This document shows positions 58,036 to 64,000 of a stretch of 64,000 bases of DNA, piece by piece (position 1 is the first letter of the stretch; each line of letters begins with the position of its first letter). The position numbers and the translations under genes are program-made. Under the pieces are notes generated by a model, which saw only the letters and a program-made list of their open reading frames with translations, ran no database searches and was not told where the DNA came from. Source of the stretch: an uncultured Candidatus Saccharibacteria bacterium (GTDB taxonomy: Bacteria; Patescibacteriota; Saccharimonadia; Saccharimonadales; Saccharimonadaceae); the NCBI GenBank assembly GCA_938041435.1, contig CALISR010000002.1, forward strand, positions 1-64,000, read 5' to 3'.

Positions 58036-58829
58036 ACATCCCCTACTGGCAGCAGCAAACGCCGGCCAAACCGCTCTACCCAGACATCGCCTGGAACAAG
58101 CCTCAGCAGCGGGCGCAAGCGGGCAAACTAGGTATTATTGGCGGCAACCGACTGAGCTTTCGTGCTATCGAACATAGCTATACCACTGCGCTCACTACAG
58201 GGGTAGGGCAGGCGCGCGTAGTGCTGCCAGATGCCCTACGTGGCACTATTCCTGCCAGCGTGACAGATACGATTTTTGCCGCAAGCAACAGCAGTGGCAG
58301 CCTAGGCAGCGAAGCCTGGCCAGAGCTGCAAGCCCTCACTGGCTGGGCCGACGCACTCCTCCTCATTGGCGACGCAGGCCGCAACAGCCAGACTGCCATT
58401 GTCTATGAAAAGCTCGTGAGCCAGACTGCCACACCACTCATTATCAGCCGCGACGCGGTCGATTTGCTTATGCCAAGTGCCCCGCAGCTTGCCAGCCAGT
58501 CAAACATCATCATCGTCGCATCATTCTCACAAGTCCAAAAGTTCCTCCGCGCCCTGTACTACCCCAAGATCCTCACCTTCCGGATGCCGCTCCTCCAGCT
58601 GGTTGAGACGTTGCACAAGTTCACCATCACCTATCCACTGACCCTCGCCACCTTCCACGCCGACACCATCCTCATCGCTCAACACGGCACCGTTACATCA
58701 ACACCGTGGTCGCAGCCAATGGCACTTTGGCAAGGCACTGTACCAACACGCATTGCCGCATACACTATGTGGAACCCAGCGACACCCCTCCAGGCAGCAA
58801 CAGCTAGCCTGCTAGATGGGAAGGAATAG
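58032..58829 (+). CDS. Degenerate NAD(P)H-hydrate dehydratase-like (YjeF C-domain) protein
   Basis: 265 residues. The start KPQQRAQAGKLGIIGGNRLS matches the YjeF C-terminal kinase-fold domain (K..hKg..G.vliiGGS), and WADALLLIGDAGRNSQTA corresponds to (ADALxIGPGLG). The GTGDVLAG catalytic motif near the C-terminus is not found (TILIAQHGTVTSTPW at the equivalent end), and IGPGLG is altered to LIGDAG. Probably a ribokinase-fold protein that lost the repair activity, or a divergent relative. Start coupled to a short upstream frame. Confidence 0.5.
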   Translation: MNIPYWQQQTPAKPLYPDIAWNKPQQRAQAGKLGIIGGNRLSFRAIEHSYTTALTTGVGQARVVLPDALRGTIPASVTDTIFAASNSSGSLGSEAWPELQALTGWADALLLIGDAGRNSQTAIVYEKLVSQTATPLIISRDAVDLLMPSAPQLASQSNIIIVASFSQVQKFLRALYYPKILTFRMPLLQLVETLHKFTITYPLTLATFHADTILIAQHGTVTSTPWSQPMALWQGTVPTRIAAYTMWNPATPLQAATASLLDGKE

Positions 58830-60089
58830 GTATCAGGTATCGACTCCGGAACTTTTGTTATAGCTATTTGTATTTTCTTCTTCATCTCTTTGGCTAGTGA
58901 AGGGAAGTATAAGAGTCGCTCAAGCCCTAGAGCACGAGCAACATTTCTATGATCTGCTTTTTGCTTGAATGACAAACGACAGGCATATTTAAGCACGATA
59001 AATATACCGATGAGACCACTTCAAGTAGTGGGATTTTATATCCTACCAAACCAATACCGAAAGGGAAGAGCGAAAAAAGAGATTTGCACGCGATGCACAG
59101 CGCTATTATTATATTGTTCGCTTTTTGTGTTCAGATCATACGAAGCACAAATCATGAACAAATGTTTGCGTCACATGAGCCCACGACCTCTGTTATTCTG
59201 CTGGACAAAAAACTAGCACAAGCATAAAACACCGCCAAATACTATATCAAACTCTCTTATTACATGGCGTGCTATACTTGCACGAATACCAGCATTATAT
59301 ATCTTATTTATAGAACATAAATAGCACTATTATACTGGAAATCAAGTACTCATACCATGTTTTGCTGTAATATTTAGCGTATCAGTCATAGTAGATCGCC
59401 TATTTTCTCTTGCACTATAGAGTAAAAAGCAGCTGAGTATTATATTTGTTCGCACTAGTTTGTGTACTGCGTCAACTATGATACATGAGTAATGAGCGTG
59501 TTCAGTGCATCCTCATACTGCTCACTTTGTTTTGTGTGTTGCTACGCAGTCCATCACTTGCCTTATTCACCACCGCCCCAGCCTGTATGAAGATCCCATA
59601 CCGCGTAGAAAGCATCTCCTATCCAAGAGTATAGTGGGATAGAGTAGGGGGTGTAGATGGAATACCTTGAGGAGACATTGGACACCGTCATCATTAGCTG
59701 AACTATATCTACAGAAGCTAACTACGGCCTATATTAAGCCTCTATTGAGGAGGAGTGAACCAATCAAACTACTCGTGTTACCATCTAGAAGCTACGATGT
59801 AAAACATATGTTTACCTACCTTTCTCTATTATTCCAGCAAAATATATATCCTGCCACTGACTAGCATAGAGCACCACCAGTACAGGAAGATCAGACAGAT
59901 TGCACTCACATATGCGTGACCGGCCTTCTCTTGCGGCCTAGGAGTGGCTGAGAGGAAGAGACAGAGAAGCTTAATACGTCTCATCAGAGCAACTCTCACT
60001 CCACAATCCCACAGATGAGACCAATCAAAAAGAAAAGAGGACGCGCAGCTTATATTGGGCCAATCGGTTCCCTTCGAAAACCAAACCAA
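58830..60089. other. Gene-free AT-rich region of about 1.26 kb
   Basis: No frame with convincing start, length or composition is present on either strand. Candidates at 58965-59216 (+), 59667-59864 (+), 58679-58996 (-) and 59829-60089 (-) lack ribosome sites and show no recognisable motif. I see no repeat array, tRNA or strong hairpin series. It could hold decayed genes or regulatory RNA below my detection. Confidence 0.5.
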
Positions 60090-60126
60090 TAAAAATCACC
60101 CGTCCATGCAAAACGGGTGATTTTTG
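60090..60126. terminator. Bidirectional terminator after the LPXTG gene
   Basis: ATCACCCGT pairs with ACGGGTGAT (60095-60121) with A and T tracts on both sides, so it can work for the minus-strand surface-protein gene. Confidence 0.85.
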
Positions 60127-60145
60127 GTTATCCGCAAACGGTTAT

Positions 60146-61381
60146 TTATTTGCGGTGGCGGCTTACGTAGTAAGCGGCACCTGCAGCAGTGAGGCTACCA
60201 ATACCAGCCAGCGGCAGGAGGGTACCGCCCAAGCCGGTGTGTGGCAACTCAACTACTGAAGGAGGAGTTTGCTCACACTTCGACATGTCGGTGGTGTAGT
60301 CATTGCTTACTTCGTTGCGGCGAACTTCGACGATCTTCTTGTCAGAGATGCGGCAGACCTTGACCTTGTCGCAGTCAGCAGTGTTCTTTGAGTGCTTCTT
60401 CTCGTCGAATTCTTTTTCCTTGATGGTGACAATAGCACCAGTCTTCAGCTCACAGACCTTCATCTTGTCGCAGTCTTTGACGTTCTTTGAGTGCTTCGTA
60501 GCGTCAAATTCACTTTCTTTGATAGTGATGATGGTGCTGCTGCTCAGCTCACACACCTGGATGCTTGGCTGAGGTGTTACCTTGATAACAACCTGGCAGT
60601 CCTGGCTGGTCTTCTCAACGTTGGTGCTACCACCTTCGTTGCCAACCACGGTCATCTTAACGGTGTATGTGCCTTCTTTGGCGTAAGTGTGGCGAACGGT
60701 TGCGCCGCCGGTGGCAGTTTTGCCGTCACCAAAGTCGTACTTGTACGTAGCGATCTTTGCACCTTCCTTAGCGGTTGCCTTGGCGGTGAATTGGTACTCG
60801 TTGCGCGAAACCTGGGTAGCTTGCAATGCGTCGCAGGTCAGACTTGGCTTAGCTGGTGGGGGAGTTGGGGTGCCCCAGGTAGGGTTACCACAGTCCTTGA
60901 TGACACCAGCGATAAACTTACCGTTGTTGTCGAACCATGCGTAGATGTTGAAGGTTGTCTTGCCCAAGATGAAGCTGTCGCCCGTTGGGTACTGGTAGTA
61001 TGTGTGGCCACCAGCAGCGCGTTGGCCTTCTGGCTTCTTTTGGTTGGTGCCAGCCTTGGCCTGCAGGGTACGAGCACTTGTGGCAACAACCCGGCCGCCA
61101 ACGATGATGTTACCGTTAGCATCAACCGTACCTTCTTGCATGTTGGCACCGTTGATCATTTGTTCGGTAATACCGAACTGGGTGTAGAGCTGGCGGATTT
61201 CTGCACGGCTCGAGTAGGTGCTGCGCAGGGTTTGTACATCCTTCGTGCCGCACTCTACGACGTTAAATTTGCTACAACTTGTTGAGATCGCTGCCGATGC
61301 TGGCTGTGCTACCCACAAGCTACCGATTGCTGCGCCGGCGACAACACCGAGTGCAACAAACGATTTTGCTAGTTTGTTCAT
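60146..61381 (-). CDS. Sortase-anchored PKD-domain surface protein
   Basis: 411 residues. A signal peptide (MNKLAKSFVALGVVAGAAIG, then VAQPASAA) is followed by an unfamiliar N-terminal domain, a Pro-rich linker and a PKD domain around residues 195-275 (YKYDFGDGKTATGGATVRHT). Three short Cys repeats come next (VCELSSSTIITIKESEFDAT; VCELKTGAIVTIKEKEFDEK; VCRISDKKIVEVRRNEVSND). The C-terminus has the cell-wall sorting signal LPHTG at 379-383, a hydrophobic helix and RHRK. It should be exported and fixed to the envelope by a sortase, probably the one encoded at 62117. AGGAGG lies before the start. Confidence 0.88.
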   Translation of the reverse strand: MNKLAKSFVALGVVAGAAIGSLWVAQPASAAISTSCSKFNVVECGTKDVQTLRSTYSSRAEIRQLYTQFGITEQMINGANMQEGTVDANGNIIVGGRVVATSARTLQAKAGTNQKKPEGQRAAGGHTYYQYPTGDSFILGKTTFNIYAWFDNNGKFIAGVIKDCGNPTWGTPTPPPAKPSLTCDALQATQVSRNEYQFTAKATAKEGAKIATYKYDFGDGKTATGGATVRHTYAKEGTYTVKMTVVGNEGGSTNVEKTSQDCQVVIKVTPQPSIQVCELSSSTIITIKESEFDATKHSKNVKDCDKMKVCELKTGAIVTIKEKEFDEKKHSKNTADCDKVKVCRISDKKIVEVRRNEVSNDYTTDMSKCEQTPPSVVELPHTGLGGTLLPLAGIGSLTAAGAAYYVSRHRK

Positions 61382-61837
61382 TTGTTTTCCTCCTCGTCAT
61401 TAATTAGACGTTATGTGTTGAGGTTATCATGTCCTTTATTTTTTGTCAACAATACTTTTTCATATATTGTGCTTATGCTTAAATCTATATTTTGTGAATG
61501 TTGTTCTACCATAAAAATATAATTATAGCCACTGTTATATCGTCATTGCGTGCAAGCAATGTTCGATGGTATTGTGTTTACAAACATATATCGTACGATT
61601 GGTGCTTTCGCCTGTTGGGCGGCTATGTGATATTGCTCGGCTTTTTGCCATATTTTCTCTTGCTTGTTTATCGCCAGTTGTCTAATCATTTAGGATGGGC
61701 GAGGAGTCGTATTGAATGAAGAGAATGACCACATAGGCATGTCTCCATAGAGCCTTGGGCAAGAGGCTAGTCAAGTACAGCGCAATCTGCTATACTAACG
61801 GAAGTTGCAGGATAGGGCTGTAACTGATCTTACACAC

Positions 61838-61924
61838 GCCGCGGTGGTGGAATTGGTAGACACGTCAGACTCAAAATCTGATGTCCACTCGGACGTGCCG
61901 GTTCAAGTCCGGCCCGCGGTACCA
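61838..61924 (+). tRNA. tRNA-Leu (anticodon CAA)
   Basis: Acceptor GCCGCGG/CCGCGGT; D arm with GGAATTGGTAGACAC; anticodon arm TCAGA-CTCAAAA-TCTGA gives CAA; long variable arm TGTCCACTCGGACGT typical of class II tRNAs; T arm GCCGG-TTCAAGT-CCGGC. Discriminator A and CCA are encoded. TATACT at 61792-61797 is a likely -10 box. Confidence 0.95.
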
Positions 61925-61949
61925 GTGTTTATTCAACTGTTTTCCGAAA

Positions 61950-61978
61950 AATAAGCCGCGATGTCGGCTTATTTTTTT
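61950..61978 (+). terminator. Terminator after tRNA-Leu
   Basis: AATAAGCCG pairs with CGGCTTATT across CGATGT, followed by TTTTT. Confidence 0.9.
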
Positions 61979-62058
61979 GATTAATAACTCTTATTTTTCG
62001 AATATATCGGTCTCGAGAGCGTGAGCACGGGCAGGTAACTTCTTATCGAGGGCAGGCT

Positions 62059-62087
62059 TTGAAACGCAAGCGATATATTGGTATATC
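62059..62087 (+). promoter_or_regulatory. Promoter of the TATTGR type before the sortase gene
   Basis: TTGAAA (62059-62064), 17-nt spacer ending GATATATTGG, TATATC (62082-62087). A second possible -10 box (TATACT, 62101-62106) lies 10 nt before the ATG. Confidence 0.55.
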
Positions 62088-62116
62088 AAAGCTAATATTG
62101 TATACTGGAAGTAGTT

Positions 62117-63721
62117 ATGCAGCCACAAGATTCGTCACGCACAACATCACGAGGGCACTCATCATCGCAGAGCCGCGATGCACGGCTTAGTGAGGTGCGT
62201 GGGCAAATTGATGCACTATACAATACGTCAAACAGTAGCGGCAACACAAACCGCCCAACTATGCAGCCCATCATTGGTAATGCGCCGACTCGCCAGCCAG
62301 CGCCCAGCACGAGCACCAAGGCGGCTACCTTCTCAGTTCCAAACCTTGCGAGCAAACCAGCCAGCCATGCACCAGTGGTGCGGCACGCAGTAGGCGGCGC
62401 TCAGCACAGCCAGACGGCTTACCGTCCAGGTGCGCACGCGTGGCGTCAGAGCCAAGCGGCTGCAGCGTCAAATACCCACTCAGCACCCACGACTCGTGAG
62501 CGCGATATCTCATCTATCACGCCGCGTAGCCGCCCACAGGCGCACTACATTGGCACATCGGCGCAATCCCAACCCTCACCAACTCGCACAGCCACTTCAT
62601 CAACAGCTGACGCGCAGCAAAAACCCTCATCTCAAGACAACCACACCGAGCAGCCAGCAGCGAGCGCGCATCAGCCGCAGCAACCGGACAGCCAGCGCCC
62701 TGCCGGTGCACCACGCCAGCCCACCGCCAACCAAAAGGCCGCTTGGCAGCAATATCACAGTGCTTGGCAAAACTACTATCAGCAGTATTATGAACGCTAC
62801 TATCTAGGCCAAGTCAAGAAGGCTGAGGAGCGCCTCGCTGAGCAAGCCAAAGCTCACGACGTCGATACGCCTAATACCACCACAGCCACCACTGATGAGC
62901 CAGAAGAGCTCACCCAAAGCCAAGCAATGGGCGACCTGCGCTCGCGCTTACTGAGCTCGATCCGCAACGGTGCGAACAAAGTCCGCCATAGCCGACACTT
63001 CATCCCCGCGGTAGCTGGTATTTCCGTCATGGTATTATTCTTGGCATTGCAGTACAACCGGGTCTTTTTCTCATACGTTGCTGCTTATACCTCGCCAGGC
63101 GACCTCGATGCCCAGAGCTATATCATTAGCCCATACGACTCGACCAACGTTGGCCCAGATCCCAAGCTTATCATCCCTAAGATCGCAGTAGACGTGCCCA
63201 TCGTGTGGGACGCCAACGCTGCCAGTCAAGCCTCGCTCAATGCCGCTATGGACAAGGGTGTGGTGTGGTTCAACATCCCTGGTGCCAATGCGAAGCCCGG
63301 CGAGGTGGGGAATTTCGTTGTCTCAGGCCACTCGAGCAACGACTGGCTTGACAATGGCAAGTACAAGTTTATCTTCGCGCGGCTCGAGCAAATGCAAAAA
63401 GGCGATAATATCTACGTCAATTACAACGGCAAGCGCTACACCTATACTGTCACTGGCTCGCAAGTCGTCAAGCCAACTGATGTGCACGCGCTGCAAACCA
63501 ATGCCACCAAGCCAACTATGACGCTCATTACTTGTGTGCCGCTTGGTACCGATCTCAATCGTCTACTCGTCACGGCCGAGCAAGTCAGCCCCGACCCATC
63601 CTCCGCCAAAAAAGAAGCATCTCAGGCCACTACCAACAGTGGCAGCAACAGCAAGAGTGCCATGCCAGGCAACTCACCAACCTTCGTCCAACGGGTCGGC
63701 AACCTGTTTTCAGGGCGGTAA
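62117..63721 (+). CDS. Sortase with long disordered N-terminal region
   Basis: Transpeptidase that cuts LPXTG-type signals and links proteins to the envelope. 534 residues. Residues 1-275 are Ser/Pro/Gln/Thr-rich and of low complexity, with a Tyr-rich patch (WQNYYQQYYERYYLGQVKKA). A single membrane helix lies near 295-315 (AVAGISVMVLFLALQY), then the sortase domain: His405 in VVSGHSSNDW, Cys473 in TLITCVPLG and Arg482 in DLNRLLVTAEQ, the full triad. PKIAVDVPIVW resembles class D/E/F enzymes. The N-terminal part is cytoplasmic and much longer than in known sortases. No ribosome site is obvious; promoter overlaps closely. Confidence 0.88.
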   Translation: MQPQDSSRTTSRGHSSSQSRDARLSEVRGQIDALYNTSNSSGNTNRPTMQPIIGNAPTRQPAPSTSTKAATFSVPNLASKPASHAPVVRHAVGGAQHSQTAYRPGAHAWRQSQAAAASNTHSAPTTRERDISSITPRSRPQAHYIGTSAQSQPSPTRTATSSTADAQQKPSSQDNHTEQPAASAHQPQQPDSQRPAGAPRQPTANQKAAWQQYHSAWQNYYQQYYERYYLGQVKKAEERLAEQAKAHDVDTPNTTTATTDEPEELTQSQAMGDLRSRLLSSIRNGANKVRHSRHFIPAVAGISVMVLFLALQYNRVFFSYVAAYTSPGDLDAQSYIISPYDSTNVGPDPKLIIPKIAVDVPIVWDANAASQASLNAAMDKGVVWFNIPGANAKPGEVGNFVVSGHSSNDWLDNGKYKFIFARLEQMQKGDNIYVNYNGKRYTYTVTGSQVVKPTDVHALQTNATKPTMTLITCVPLGTDLNRLLVTAEQVSPDPSSAKKEASQATTNSGSNSKSAMPGNSPTFVQRVGNLFSGR

Positions 63722-64000
63722 GCTGGCTCTATAAACCAGTGTGGCATCTACGCTTGAAAGTGCGATATTTCTCACTGGCTATTCTGGTAGTTAGCGTAGC
63801 AGTATAAAGACGAAGGAAAGTGTGCTATCACAAAGAGATATGCGAATATGAGAGTACATTGCCAAACTACACAGCGCTATAGCAATAAGAAAAGTATGTA
63901 AAAATCACAACGATTATTGGTTAACAAACCTTCTAGCTACCCCTGTTATCTTGGTGAATATATCGTGAATCTTGCGACTATTGCCATGACCCAATCTGAT

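Noticed and set aside
58679..58996. 105-codon minus-strand frame at the end of the YjeF-like gene
   Set aside because: Half of it overlaps the convergent gene, it lacks a ribosome site and -10 box, and no motif is recognisable.
10528..63945. Shared CTACCCCTGTTAT string at 10533 and 63937
   Set aside because: A 13-nt identity in two AT-rich intergenic places without further similarity is not enough to call a repeat or site.
1..64000. CRISPR array, insertion sequence or prophage
   Set aside because: No regularly spaced repeats, no transposase with terminal inverted repeats and no phage structural genes are visible; the only mobile-element protein is the truncated serine recombinase.

Overview
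The window looks like a chromosome segment of a Candidatus Saccharibacteria (TM7) or closely related CPR/Patescibacteria genome. The reasons are: a compact gene set; translation, replication and F-ATPase genes in CPR-style versions (ribosomal protein L1 with a long N-terminal extension, a DnaX lacking the usual zinc-cysteine cluster); many genes whose start codon lies 6-11 nt after a -10 box with no Shine-Dalgarno sequence; and several secreted, sortase-anchored and pilin-like surface proteins. The standard genetic code (UGA = stop) fits every intact gene. This assignment is inference from gene content, not from a 16S sequence.

Layout. 1-3.7 kb is a decayed, GC-richer accessory island that abuts the 3' end of a tRNA-Pro gene. 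It holds a partial MFS exporter, remnants of a coiled-coil gene and an SH3-type gene, an intact VbhA-like antitoxin, a broken Fic toxin start, and the C-terminal half of a serine recombinase. 3.8-15.3 kb is core: rplA, tmk, a divergent RelA/SpoT-like protein, rplJ-rplL with an L10 leader, dnaX-dnaB, and a tandemly duplicated small membrane protein. 15.4-18 kb is a TetR / MFS / NAD(P)-binding protein cassette with palindromic operators. 18-33.4 kb holds a polytopic membrane protein, an Erm/KsgA-type methyltransferase, a phosphoketolase homologue that has lost its active-site motifs, a TrmA-type methyltransferase, small paralogous proteins, a P-type ATPase and a helicase-nuclease fusion.

33.65-34.75 kb is the most unusual stretch. 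It has no convincing ordinary gene but carries two promoter-driven runs of near-perfect hairpins. Each contains one tRNA-like cruciform with canonical T-loop and acceptor features but no anticodon loop. A tiny zinc-ribbon ORF lies inside the first. Its promoter belongs to a set of four in the window (9975, 33653, 57602, 62059) that share TTGA(C/A)-N17-TATAT with a conserved TATTGR just before the -10 box. One of the others drives a second structured short RNA at 57.6 kb.

34.8-45 kb carries dus, a carbonic-anhydrase-like gene and the F1Fo ATP synthase genes. atpC is separated from the rest by a terminator and an inserted gene, and an extra membrane-protein gene sits between atpG and atpD. 45-51.7 kb has a glutaredoxin, a type IV prepilin-like protein with RCC1 and ricin-type lectin domains (a possible pilus-tip adhesin), an ABC-F ATPase and smpB. 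51.7-56.3 kb is a cluster of three GT4 glycosyltransferases and a hydrolase, AT-richer in part. 56.7-64 kb has exonuclease III, a degenerate YjeF-type kinase-fold protein, a long gene-free stretch, an LPXTG-type PKD protein, tRNA-Leu and a sortase. The last 280 bases (63722-64000) show no recognisable gene.

Together the surface genes (sortase, its likely substrate, prepilin-like lectin, glycosyltransferases) fit an episymbiont that must bind a host cell. The ATP synthase, thymidylate kinase and translation genes are the retained core.
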